Virus record (IMG/VR): IMGVR_UViG_3300035035_000030
Coordinates: 1 to 35,247 of that record
Origin: a virus
Direction: 5' to 3' (one strand)
DNA length: 35,247 nucleotides
Part shown: positions 7,422 to 13,944 of the stretch, in pieces
Layout of the letters: the number at the start of each line of letters is the position of its first letter
How positions within the stretch are numbered: the first letter of the stretch is position 1
Translations under genes and position numbers: made by a program
Notes under the pieces: model-generated
Database searches by the model: none
Seen by the model: the letters and a program-made list of their open reading frames with translations, nothing else
Told to the model about the DNA's origin: nothing

Positions 7422-8156
7422 ATGACTTTACTTATTGATGCTGATTGGTTGATCTACAATTCTTGTTGTGCCTGTGAACAAGACACAAGATGGAATGATT
7501 GGGAGCATACTCTTCACTCTGATGAAAGAGACATACTTAATCTGATAGAGAACAGACTAGATGTTTATACAAGTATTGCTGACAGTAAGCATGACATAGT
7601 TATGTGCTTTACTTCTTACCCTACATTTCGACATGAGATATTCCCTGAGTACAAGATTAACAGGATAGGTAAACGTAAACCACTAGCACTCAAGAGTGTT
7701 ATCAAAGAAGTAAAAAAAAGATATGAAACTGTTGCTTATGAAAACTTAGAAGGAGATGACGTATTAGGTTTGCTTGCTACCAATGGCAGATACAAAGACC
7801 CGATAATAGTTTCAGTTGATAAAGATATGAGAACACTACCATGCAAACTTATAGCTGATGATTCGATAGAACATATCACAAACAAGAAAGCAGACAGGCA
7901 TTGGTTTGAGATGTCGTTAGCTGGTGATGCTGGTGACGGAATACTAGGTATCAAGGGTATGGGTATGGTTACAGCTTCAAAAACTCTAGCCAATACACCT
8001 GATACTAAAGAAGCACTATGGTCTAAGGTACAGGAGACATATACTAAGAAAGGTTACACGATTGCTGATGCTATCTTGAATGCAAGACTTACAAGGATAC
8101 TGAGAGAAGGAGATTATGATTACAATACAGGTGAAGTAAAACTTTGGAACCCATAA
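7422..8156 (+). CDS. 5'-3' exonuclease, gp6-like
   Basis: This 244-residue FEN/PIN-type nuclease, shorter than T7 gp6 (300 aa), removes RNA primers and helps degrade host DNA. Metal-binding acidic residues are visible in family order: Asp6/Asp8 (LIDADWL), Glu110, Asp112 and Asp113 (LEGDDVLG), Asp133/Asp135 (SVDKDM) and Asp169/Asp172 (AGDAGDG), followed by the helix-hairpin-helix-like LGIKGMGMVTA. In T7 the DNA polymerase gene lies between gp4 and gp6; here the gene follows the helicase stop after two bases. It is the last gene of the DNA-metabolism cluster and is followed by a hairpin. Confidence 0.92.
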   Translation: MTLLIDADWLIYNSCCACEQDTRWNDWEHTLHSDERDILNLIENRLDVYTSIADSKHDIVMCFTSYPTFRHEIFPEYKINRIGKRKPLALKSVIKEVKKRYETVAYENLEGDDVLGLLATNGRYKDPIIVSVDKDMRTLPCKLIADDSIEHITNKKADRHWFEMSLAGDAGDGILGIKGMGMVTASKTLANTPDTKEALWSKVQETYTKKGYTIADAILNARLTRILREGDYDYNTGEVKLWNP

Positions 8157-8194
8157 AGAAAACCCCAAGAGGAACCACACCCTTGAGGTTTTCT
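8157..8194 (+). terminator. Long hairpin after the exonuclease gene
   Basis: AGAAAACCCCAAG (8157-8169) pairs with CTTGAGGTTTTCT (8182-8194) over 12 of 13 positions around a 12-base loop, starting on the base after the exonuclease stop. There is no clear T-tract after it, so it may be a weak terminator, an mRNA 3'-end stabiliser or an RNA processing site. The loop contains GAGGAACCACA, the same string as the ribosome binding site before position 220. Confidence 0.5.
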
Positions 8195-8333
8195 TAGCGT
8201 TGCAACAAGGTAACCACTCCTTGCTATTTACAGCCTAACATATAATGTAAAAATAGCTCTTCATCAAATAAATATAAACACGCTGTACTTTATTACTAAA
8301 CTTGAACTATACTATTAGTAAATGTTTTAAAGC
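8195..8333 (+). promoter_or_regulatory. Candidate control region before the structural genes
   Basis: Together with the preceding hairpin this is the largest non-coding gap in the interior. It holds a small stem CAAGG/CCTTG at about 8204-8223, a perfect sigma70-type -10 hexamer TATAAT (8241-8246) without a good -35, and a second -10-like TATACT (8308-8313). The latter is enclosed by the 7-bp inverted repeat TTACTAA/TTAGTAA (8293-8299 and 8315-8321). No ORF of useful length is visible. The layout suits a promoter with an overlapping operator. No repressor gene is recognised in the window, so this is inference. Confidence 0.4.
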
Positions 8334-8537
8334 ATGGCATCTGAAAAACTACCAGTTATCACAGATGAATTGATTTTTGCTTTAGATCAAATCTTTCCTA
8401 ATCGTCATCCTGACTTGTCTTTATCTGATAGAGAGATATGGTATAGGGCAGGGCAACGATATGTTGTTGATTATTTAATTGAGCAACAATCAAGACAGAA
8501 AGAAACCATGCTCACTAATTCAGTTTTGGAAAACTAA
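8334..8537 (+). CDS. Small conserved-looking protein before portal
   Basis: The 67-residue product begins MASEKLPVITDELIFALDQI and contains the compact helical block DREIWYRAGQRYVVDYLIEQ. Small proteins of this look often precede the portal gene of marine T7-like phages, but I know no function. There is no clear Shine-Dalgarno before the ATG. It is the first gene after the 8157-8333 control region and is followed two bases later by the proline-rich gene, so it opens the structural transcript. Confidence 0.65.
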   Translation: MASEKLPVITDELIFALDQIFPNRHPDLSLSDREIWYRAGQRYVVDYLIEQQSRQKETMLTNSVLEN

Positions 8538-8539
8538 CT

Positions 8540-8743
8540 ATGTGTCCACCAAGAAGACCAAGGCCACCAGCTTTACCACCTCCAAGGCCAACAGCACCTG
8601 CACCAGAAAGAACTGCACAAACTGTAAAGGTTGGTTCAGACAGAGGGCAAGGTACTAAAACTAAAACTGAACGCAAAAGAAAACCTACTGGTACAGATAC
8701 ATTAAGGATTCCAGTAACAATGTCTAGTGATTTGAGGTATTAA
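8540..8743 (+). CDS. Proline-rich small protein with MC start
   Basis: The 67-residue product begins MCPPRRPRPPALPPPRPTAP, an extended Pro/Arg region, then has a basic block KTKTERKRKPTGTD and ends with a short hydrophobic strand (LRIPVTM). The Met-Cys start and proline-rich N-terminus are a pattern I associate with small virion-region proteins of marine phages; the function is unknown. It is separated by two bases from genes on either side. The next gene also begins Met-Cys, suggesting related proteins or a shared processing step at the N-terminal cysteine. Confidence 0.65.
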   Translation: MCPPRRPRPPALPPPRPTAPAPERTAQTVKVGSDRGQGTKTKTERKRKPTGTDTLRIPVTMSSDLRY

Positions 8744-8745
8744 TT

Positions 8746-9030
8746 ATGTGTATCGGAAGGCAAGCATCTCAAGCTGTTGTACAAAGCCAAGCACCAAGGA
8801 ATGATGCTCCTACTGTTACTGGCAGACAAAGAGGAGTTACAGATCCTATTGATACTTCAAAAGTAACAGCACGTTTAAAGAAAAGAAGATCAGATGAAAG
8901 ATATGCTCAAGGTCTTAGAAATATGAGTGCAAAAGGTAGGTCGCCAAATGACCTTAAAATAACAGGAGGTAATTCTGCAAGGATAGGACCAGCTAGAGGC
9001 CAATCAAATAATAAAGCAAGGCTTGGCTAA
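8746..9030 (+). CDS. Small basic protein with MC start, before portal
   Basis: The 94-residue product begins MCIGRQASQAVVQSQAPRND and is rich in Arg, Gln, Ser and Gly with little hydrophobic core (TARLKKRRSDERYAQGLRN), so it is probably largely disordered. Its stop shares one base with the portal start, indicating coupled translation and a head-related role. I recognise no enzyme or structural domain. Marine T7-like phages often carry one or two such small basic genes before the portal. Confidence 0.65.
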   Translation: MCIGRQASQAVVQSQAPRNDAPTVTGRQRGVTDPIDTSKVTARLKKRRSDERYAQGLRNMSAKGRSPNDLKITGGNSARIGPARGQSNNKARLG

Positions 9031-10619
9031 TGGTTTATTCTGTACAAGGGCAAACTGCTGCTGGTAGGTATGCACAATTAGAAAGTGCAAGGTCTACCTT
9101 TGAAAGAGAAGCAAAAGAATCATCAAAGCTAACCATACCTAGCCTTATTCCTGAAAGTACAACAGGAACAAGATCAAAAATAAAAACTCCCTTCCAAGCT
9201 GTAGGAGCAAGAGGTGTGAATAGTTTGGCATCCAAACTTTTATTTGCATTACTACCTCCATCAACTGCATTTTTTAAATTAAGTATTGATAGTCTTGAAC
9301 TTTTAAAACAAGGTCAAGAAGGTCTTGAGTCAGAAATAGATAAAGGATTACGAACAATAGAAACAGCCTTGATGAATGAGATAGAGATCTCTAACGATAG
9401 GGTTGCAATGTTTGAAGCACTTAAGCATCTAATCGTTGGAGGGAATGTTCTTCTTTATCTTACAGATGCTGGACTTAAGGTATATCCATTATCTAAGTTT
9501 GTATGTAAACGTGATGCAGTGGGTAATGTCTTAGAAATTATTACAAAAGAATCAGTCAACCCTAATGCACTTTCACCACAGTTTTTAGAACAAATAAAAA
9601 AGAAAGAAAACTATGATGAAAAAACAATGGAAGGAGATCTTGATATATACACATACATCAAAAGAATTAATGATGAACATTTTTGGCATCAAGAATGTAA
9701 AGGAGAAAAGATACCAAATACTGATGGCAGATCAAAGGTAGAAGTATCTCCTTGGATTACTCTTAGATTTGTTCGTATTGATGGAGAAGATTATGGTAGA
9801 GGTTATGTAGAAGAATACAGAGGAGACTTGATTAGTTTAGAAGCTTTGATGCAAGCCATTATAGAAGGTGCGGCAGCTTCAGCTAAAACAATATTCCTTG
9901 TAAACCCTAATGGTGTAACAAGAGCAGCTACTTTAGCAAAGGCTCCTAACGGTGCAATAAGAGAAGGATCTGCTAATGATATAAGTGTTATGCAAGTTGG
10001 GAAAGGTTCAGACTTTAACGTATCTTTCTCTGCAATACAAAGAATAGAAGCAAGACTTGAATATGCTTTTCTTATGGCTAGATCTGTACAGAGAGATGCT
10101 GAAAGAGTAACAGCAGCAGAAGTTACTTTGATGGCTAACGAGTTAGAAAATTCTTTGGGTGGTATATACAGCATTTTGACCCAAGAGTTTCAACTTAAAT
10201 ATTTAAAGAGAAGGATGCACATGTTAGTCCGTTCTGGTAAAGCACCAAAGCTGCCAGAAAGATTAGTCAAACCTAAGATCGTTACTGGTGTTCAAGGGCT
10301 TGGTCGTGGTAATGATCGTAATAAGCTTGTTGAATTTATTGGAACGGTGTCACAAGCTTTAGGTCCAGATATAATGCGTCAGTACATGAATGTGGATGAA
10401 GCCATAAAAAGGCTTGCAAACTCTATTGGTATAGATACTGTAAACTTAGTTAAGACGCAAGAAGAAATCCAAGATGAGATGGAAGCTATGCAACAGCAGC
10501 AGCTTATTCAAAGTCTTGGACCTGCTGCTCTTGGATCACCATTAATTGATCCACAAAAAATTGCAAACGCAAATTCACAACTACCAATGGAGGAAAGTGA
10601 TGACACCGAAGAAGCCTAG
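9030..10619 (+). CDS. Portal protein (head-tail connector), gp8-like
   Basis: The 529-residue protein (T7 gp8 is 536) forms the dodecameric ring at the capsid vertex through which DNA is packaged and ejected. It opens with an ARSTFEREAKESSKLTIPSL-type segment and carries GARGVNSLASKLLFALLPP, followed by SIDSLEL, typical of gp8. Further along, ITLRFVRIDGEDYGRG and AERVTAAEVTLMANELE also match the family. The C-terminus is Gln-rich and acidic (EESDDTEEA). The last 20 bases overlap the next small gene, which uses a ribosome binding site inside the portal C-terminal codons. Confidence 0.95.
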   Translation: MVYSVQGQTAAGRYAQLESARSTFEREAKESSKLTIPSLIPESTTGTRSKIKTPFQAVGARGVNSLASKLLFALLPPSTAFFKLSIDSLELLKQGQEGLESEIDKGLRTIETALMNEIEISNDRVAMFEALKHLIVGGNVLLYLTDAGLKVYPLSKFVCKRDAVGNVLEIITKESVNPNALSPQFLEQIKKKENYDEKTMEGDLDIYTYIKRINDEHFWHQECKGEKIPNTDGRSKVEVSPWITLRFVRIDGEDYGRGYVEEYRGDLISLEALMQAIIEGAAASAKTIFLVNPNGVTRAATLAKAPNGAIREGSANDISVMQVGKGSDFNVSFSAIQRIEARLEYAFLMARSVQRDAERVTAAEVTLMANELENSLGGIYSILTQEFQLKYLKRRMHMLVRSGKAPKLPERLVKPKIVTGVQGLGRGNDRNKLVEFIGTVSQALGPDIMRQYMNVDEAIKRLANSIGIDTVNLVKTQEEIQDEMEAMQQQQLIQSLGPAALGSPLIDPQKIANANSQLPMEESDDTEEA

Positions 10620-10752
10620 AGCAAGAGATGAAGATGGCAAATTTGTCTCTGCAAAAGCTATTGTTAGCGAATTAGGTGTAAACGATACACCCGAACCGAA
10701 CAAACCAAAAGTGGTCGAAACTAAAAATGGTCGTACAATGACTTATAACTAA
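10600..10752 (+). CDS. Small basic protein between portal and scaffold
   Basis: The 50-residue product starts at ATG 10600, chosen over an in-frame ATG at 10546 because GGAGG with good spacing (about 10589-10593) precedes it. It reads MTPKKPRARDEDGKFVSAKA and ends with KNGRTMTYN. Mostly charged and Pro-rich, it has no visible domain. Its start lies inside the end of the portal gene and it is followed 11 bases later by the scaffold gene, so it belongs to the capsid assembly block. Function unknown. Confidence 0.6.
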   Translation: MTPKKPRARDEDGKFVSAKAIVSELGVNDTPEPNKPKVVETKNGRTMTYN

Positions 10753-10763
10753 CCAAAAAAATT

Positions 10764-11552
10764 ATGACTTCATCACAAGTAAACATTTCAGAAACACCAC
10801 CAATGTCTGCTAATGACTTGGAAAGTTTAAAAGATGAAAATGGTTTATATGCTGGTAAGTTTAAATCTGTCGAGGATCTTGTAGGAAGCTACAAAGAACT
10901 TGAAGGTAAACTTGGAGCTATAGATCAAACCAGAGAAGAACCAGAAGGCAACGTAGAAGAGCAAGCAGAAGAACAAGAAGTTAATGATTCTGAATTTAAT
11001 GCAGAAGAATATTATGGAGATGGTCTTGCTTCTGTTTTAGAAGAAGTTGGTATTGATGCAGAAGACATATCAAATCGTTTTTTAGAAAATGATGAGATCT
11101 CTGAAGATGATTACAACAAACTTGCAGAAGCAGGGTTTTCAAAACAAGTTGTTGATTTATATTTAGACGGTGTTCGCAATGCTGGTATTGCAGGTGAAGT
11201 AGATGCAGAAGGTATTAAAGAATCAGTTGGTGGAGATGAAAGCTATGGTCAGATGGTTTCTTGGGCTATGGACAATCTACCTGCTGAAGATATACAAGCT
11301 TTTAATAAGCTTACCGATACAGGAGATGGACCTGCTATTAAGTTAGCTGTTCAAGGTATCTACTCACAATACAATAACGCTATGGGAATTGAACCAAATT
11401 TAGTATCAGGTCGTGCTTCTCAAGGTGGACCTACACCATATAGATCCTCCGCAGAAGTAAAAGCTGCTATGTCTGATCCTCGCTATGGTAAAGATGTAAC
11501 ATACACAGAGAGTGTCTACTCTCGATTAGAAAACAGTGACGTATTTGGCTAA
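10764..11552 (+). CDS. Capsid scaffolding protein, gp9-like
   Basis: The 262-residue acidic protein lies between portal and capsid genes, the T7 gp9 position (T7: 307 aa), and would template procapsid assembly before leaving the shell. After an N-terminal GLYAGKFKSVEDLVGSYKEL segment it is strongly acidic (EEPEGNVEEQAEEQEVND) and helical. The C-terminus, SAEVKAAMSDPRYGKD with VYSRLENSD, matches the conserved end of T7-type scaffolds, where the basic C-terminal helix binds the capsid protein. Its TAA shares one base with the next small gene. Confidence 0.9.
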   Translation: MTSSQVNISETPPMSANDLESLKDENGLYAGKFKSVEDLVGSYKELEGKLGAIDQTREEPEGNVEEQAEEQEVNDSEFNAEEYYGDGLASVLEEVGIDAEDISNRFLENDEISEDDYNKLAEAGFSKQVVDLYLDGVRNAGIAGEVDAEGIKESVGGDESYGQMVSWAMDNLPAEDIQAFNKLTDTGDGPAIKLAVQGIYSQYNNAMGIEPNLVSGRASQGGPTPYRSSAEVKAAMSDPRYGKDVTYTESVYSRLENSDVFG

Positions 11553-11698
11553 TGGCTAACAAACCTACAAATCCAGAACTTTATTCAAGAGTTAAGGCAG
11601 AAGCTAAAAAGAAGTTTGATGTTTATCCTTCTGCATACGCTAATGCTTGGTTGGTGAGAACCTACAAAAAACGTGGCGGTGGTTATCGCAAAACTTAA
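11552..11698 (+). CDS. Small basic protein, 48 aa
   Basis: The ORF starts at ATG 11552, overlapping the scaffold stop by one base, and ends at TAA 11696-11698. The peptide begins MANKPTNPELYSRVKAEAKK and continues with a YPSAYANAWLV motif and a KKRGGGYRKT tail. I have the impression of this compact motif from many marine phage genomes, always small and in structural regions, but no function is known to me. High Lys/Arg content suggests nucleic-acid contact. First of five tiny genes between scaffold and capsid. Confidence 0.75.
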   Translation: MANKPTNPELYSRVKAEAKKKFDVYPSAYANAWLVRTYKKRGGGYRKT

Positions 11699-11700
11699 TT

Positions 11701-11820
11701 ATGAAAAAACTAACAGACAAACAAAAAAAGAATCTTGATAAAACTGGTGATGGTAAAATCAGTAAAGAAGATTTTTTACTTCTTCGTAGATTGAAGAAAA
11801 AGAAAAATGGCAAAGCTTAG
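11701..11820 (+). CDS. Tiny EF-hand-like protein, 39 aa
   Basis: The 39-residue peptide contains the segment DKTGDGKISKED (residues 13-24). It follows the 12-residue EF-hand loop: Asp at 1, Asp at 5, Gly at 6, Ile at 8 and an acidic residue (Asp) at 12, with Thr instead of Asp/Asn at 3. It is flanked by basic helices (MKKLTDKQKKNL and LLLRRLKKKK). Ca2+ binding is plausible but not proven. The gene begins two bases after the previous stop and its end overlaps the next gene by 14 bases. Confidence 0.65.
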   Translation: MKKLTDKQKKNLDKTGDGKISKEDFLLLRRLKKKKNGKA

Positions 11821-11959
11821 TCTTAGTCAGATGAGAACTCTGAAGAAACATTCAGAGCATCACTCTAAAAAACATATGGATATGATGAAGAAGCTTATGC
11901 GTGAAGGTTCTTCATTCAAAGCTGCACATAAAAAAGCACAAAAAGATGTAGGCAAATGA
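11807..11959 (+). CDS. Small His/Lys/Met-rich protein, 50 aa
   Basis: Starting at ATG 11807 inside the end of the preceding gene and ending at TGA 11957-11959, this ORF encodes MAKLSLSQMRTLKKHSEHHS followed by a KKHMDMMKKLMREG helix and an FKAAHKKAQKDVGK tail. The peptide is highly basic, with many His and Met residues and a probable helical hairpin. The same type of peptide is, to my memory, frequent in marine phage structural regions; its role is unknown. The stop overlaps the next start as ATGA. Confidence 0.7.
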   Translation: MAKLSLSQMRTLKKHSEHHSKKHMDMMKKLMREGSSFKAAHKKAQKDVGK

Positions 11960-12210
11960 GTCTTACTAGATGGTTCAAAGAAAAATGGGTTGATGTCAAA
12001 ACAGGCAAAGACTGTGGTAGAGGTAAAGATGAAAAAGGTAGACCTTACCCTGCTTGCAGGCCATCCAAAAGAGTTAGTAGTAAGACTCCAAAAACTACAG
12101 GAGAAATGAGTAGCAAAGAAAAATCTAGATTCAAAAGAGAAAAGACAGGCTCAAAAAAAATTAGTTACCAACACAGAAGAAAAAAAAGAAATAGTTTAAA
12201 GATTGCGTAA
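11956..12210 (+). CDS. Small basic protein, DUF5872-like
   Basis: The 84-residue product begins MSLTRWFKEKWVDVKTGKDC and has CGRGKDEKGRPYPACRPSKR, a two-cysteine basic block that resembles the DUF5872-type proteins of viruses and phages. The remainder is a Lys/Ser/Arg-rich disordered tail. It starts in an ATGA overlap with the previous gene. A role in DNA condensation inside the capsid or in capsid assembly would fit charge and position; this is inference. Confidence 0.75.
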   Translation: MSLTRWFKEKWVDVKTGKDCGRGKDEKGRPYPACRPSKRVSSKTPKTTGEMSSKEKSRFKREKTGSKKISYQHRRKKRNSLKIA

Positions 12211-12242
12211 AGGTGTTATATTTTAAATAGCTTACATTTTTT

Positions 12243-12506
12243 ATGTCTAAGGGCGTATCAATGACCAAGAAGGATAAAGACCCCACAGGTGGTCTTACTG
12301 CTTCTGGTCGTAGAAAATACAACCGAGCAACAGGTGGAAACTTGCAAGCTCCTGTTACTAAAAAGACAGGTCTAACCAAGACAGAGAAAGGCAGAAGAAA
12401 ATCTTTTTGTGCCAGAATGTCTAAGGTAAAAGGACCATTAAAAAAAGATGGCAAGCTAACTCGCAAAGCCCTTGCCTTAAGAAAGTGGAATTGTGGGTCT
12501 GTATAA
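12243..12506 (+). CDS. Small basic protein, DUF6321-like
   Basis: The 87-residue product starts at ATG 12243 (a second candidate is ATG 12261; neither has a clear Shine-Dalgarno). It shows DPTGGLTASGRRKYNRATGG and then RRKSFCARMSKVKGP with LTRKALALRKWNC, the pattern of DUF6321-type viral proteins, with two cysteines. Very basic; the function is unknown. A 32-bp A+T-rich gap precedes it, and it is the last gene before the capsid promoter-like region. Confidence 0.75.
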   Translation: MSKGVSMTKKDKDPTGGLTASGRRKYNRATGGNLQAPVTKKTGLTKTEKGRRKSFCARMSKVKGPLKKDGKLTRKALALRKWNCGSV

Positions 12507-12533
12507 ATTAACAAAGTAGAAATCTAAATATCT

Positions 12534-12569
12534 AAGTGCCTGATGCGTCAGATACCACTTGAGAGAAAG
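12534..12569 (+). promoter_or_regulatory. Hairpin and phage-promoter-like element before capsid gene
   Basis: The 118-bp gap 12507-12624 precedes the capsid gene. It carries an imperfect hairpin (AAGTG with CACTT; CTGA with TCAG around loop TGCG, 12534-12560) and, overlapping it, CCACTTGAGAGAAAG at 12555-12569. That string aligns with CCACTATAGGAGAAAG at 35038-35053, the T7-promoter-like site, with one deleted base and two or three changes. A strong AAGGAG (12612-12617) then serves the capsid ATG. I infer a promoter or processed leader for the most highly expressed gene. Confidence 0.4.
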
Positions 12570-12624
12570 GATTGAAACGAAGTTAGTTACTCAAATTTGT
12601 AAACATTAATCAAGGAGTCTTTCT

Positions 12625-13617
12625 ATGGCTAACGCCACAGTCTCACGCCTTGGTTTGGTTAATAACACTGGTACAGCGTTTGACGCACTTTTCCTTAAAG
12701 TTTTTAGTGGAGAAGTTCTAACAGCGTTTGCTAGAAATAACATTTTCAACGAGCAACTTCATTCAGTTCGTACTATCACAAGTGGTAAGTCAGCACAGTT
12801 CCCAGTATTAGGAACTGCAACGGCGGCTTATCATACCGTAGGCACCCCCCTCGTTGGAGCGAACCAAATCAAGGCAAATGAAAAGATTATCAACATTGAT
12901 GATCTTCTAATTTCTCAAGCTTTTGTCTCAAACTTAGACGAGCTTAAGAATCACTATGATGTTCGTGCTACTTATGCTGATGAGCTTGGTAAAGCTTTAG
13001 CTCGTACGTACGATCAAAACGTAGCGAAGATGATAGCAAATGCTTCTAGAGCATCTACTACATTATCAGGTGGACAAGGTGGTATCGTATCTAGTTTCCC
13101 AACTGGTGCAGGTAACACAACTTCTTCTGGTATTACTGGTGATGAACTAGCTGGTGCTATCTATGATATTGCACAAGCATTTGATGAGAGAGACATTCCT
13201 CCAACAGATCGCTTCTGTGTATTACCACCTGCTGAGTATTACAAACTTGCCGAGTCTGCTACAAGAACTGTAGATGTTGACTTCAACCCACAGGGTAATG
13301 GTTCGTTTGCTTCTGGTAAGGTACAACAAGTTGCTGGCATCCCAATAATGATGTCTAACAACGTACCTCAGACTAACGTTTCTTCTAACCCAAGTGGTGC
13401 GAACAACACTTACTCAGGTGACGATAGTAAAACTATTGGTCTTGTCTTCCATAAATCTGCTGTTGGTACAGTAAAATTAATGGATATGACTACTGAGATC
13501 TCTGGTTCTGACTACGGAATTATGTATCAAGGTACATTAATGGTTGCAAAATACGCACTTGGTCATGGAATCCTAAGACCAGAATGTGCTGCAACAATTA
13601 AACTTGCTGCTTCTTAA
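12625..13617 (+). CDS. Major capsid protein, gp10-like
   Basis: The 330-residue protein (T7 gp10A is 345) forms the icosahedral shell with the HK97 fold. Recognisable features are the N-terminal FLKVFSGEVLTAFARNNIF, SGKSAQFPVLGTATAAYHTV, and the INIDDLLISQAFVSNLDELK block shared with T7-type capsids, then PPTDRFCVLPPAEYYKL and a C-terminal GMxG-like strand region (YGIMYQGTLMVAKYALGHG). AAGGAG lies seven bases before ATG 12625. The gene has its own leader and is followed by the best intrinsic terminator in the window, as in T7. No frameshift extension (gp10B) is evident. Confidence 0.97.
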   Translation: MANATVSRLGLVNNTGTAFDALFLKVFSGEVLTAFARNNIFNEQLHSVRTITSGKSAQFPVLGTATAAYHTVGTPLVGANQIKANEKIINIDDLLISQAFVSNLDELKNHYDVRATYADELGKALARTYDQNVAKMIANASRASTTLSGGQGGIVSSFPTGAGNTTSSGITGDELAGAIYDIAQAFDERDIPPTDRFCVLPPAEYYKLAESATRTVDVDFNPQGNGSFASGKVQQVAGIPIMMSNNVPQTNVSSNPSGANNTYSGDDSKTIGLVFHKSAVGTVKLMDMTTEISGSDYGIMYQGTLMVAKYALGHGILRPECAATIKLAAS

Positions 13618-13629
13618 TTTCAATTTATA

Positions 13630-13659
13630 GGGTATCTTATTATTAGATACCCTTTTTTT
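13630..13659 (+). terminator. Intrinsic terminator after capsid gene
   Basis: GGGTATCT (13630-13637) and AGATACCC (13645-13652) form a perfect 8-bp stem with a 7-base loop, followed by seven T residues. It sits 13 bases after the capsid stop, the position of T7 terminator Tphi after gene 10. It would reduce expression of the tail genes relative to capsid. Confidence 0.93.
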
Positions 13660-13665
13660 ATACCC

Positions 13666-13746
13666 ATGTATCATTCAACAAAGAAAAAAAAGAAGAAAAT
13701 GAAAGGTGGAAGAGACTCCCTTAAAATGAAAAAGAAAGGATATTAA
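13666..13746 (+). CDS. Tiny polylysine peptide, 26 aa
   Basis: ATG 13666 to TAA 13744-13746 encodes MYHSTKKKKKKMKGGRDSLK followed by MKKKGY. About half the residues are lysine. It lies directly after the capsid terminator and two bases before the next small gene. Lysine-rich micro-peptides of this kind occur, to my memory, near capsid genes of marine phages, and could be DNA- or RNA-binding. A chance ORF in A-rich sequence is possible, so confidence is moderate. Confidence 0.5.
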   Translation: MYHSTKKKKKKMKGGRDSLKMKKKGY

Positions 13747-13748
13747 AG

Positions 13749-13931
13749 ATGGAAGAAGGAAGAAAGTCTTTACAAATTAAAGCATCAAAAAATAAACAGA
13801 CTCCTAGCTCATGGTTTGTTAAACAATTAAAAAAGAAGTATGACAATCCTAAAGAAGTTAGCAAATTTGGTATCATCTCTAAAGGTAGAAAAGCTAGAGA
13901 AGATGCCTTAAAACAATTAAACCAGTATTAA
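13749..13931 (+). CDS. Small basic protein, 60 aa
   Basis: The 60-residue product begins MEEGRKSLQIKASKNKQTPS and continues with SWFVKQLKKKYDNPKEVSK and a C-terminal helix (RKAREDALKQLNQY). It is basic and probably helical, with no recognised domain. It lies between the capsid terminator and the tail tube gene with only short spacers and therefore belongs to the structural transcript. The function is unknown. Confidence 0.65.
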   Translation: MEEGRKSLQIKASKNKQTPSSWFVKQLKKKYDNPKEVSKFGIISKGRKAREDALKQLNQY

Positions 13932-13944
13932 TTAAGAGGTACTT

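Noticed and set aside
9803-10174. 123-codon minus-strand ORF inside the portal gene
   Set aside because: The opposite strand encodes a conserved portal domain. The length is explained by codon bias in the portal gene.
12161-12514. 117-codon minus-strand ORF over the DUF6321-like gene
   Set aside because: The plus-strand protein has a recognisable pattern; the antisense frame is a shadow.
12580-12605. Possible tRNA T-arm-like string (ACTCAAATTTGTAAAC) as attP
   Set aside because: No acceptor or anticodon stems can be folded around it, and the attP core would be expected near the integrase.
13617-13660. Frameshift extension of the capsid protein as in T7 gp10B
   Set aside because: No slippery sequence is evident before the stop, and the region immediately becomes a terminator.
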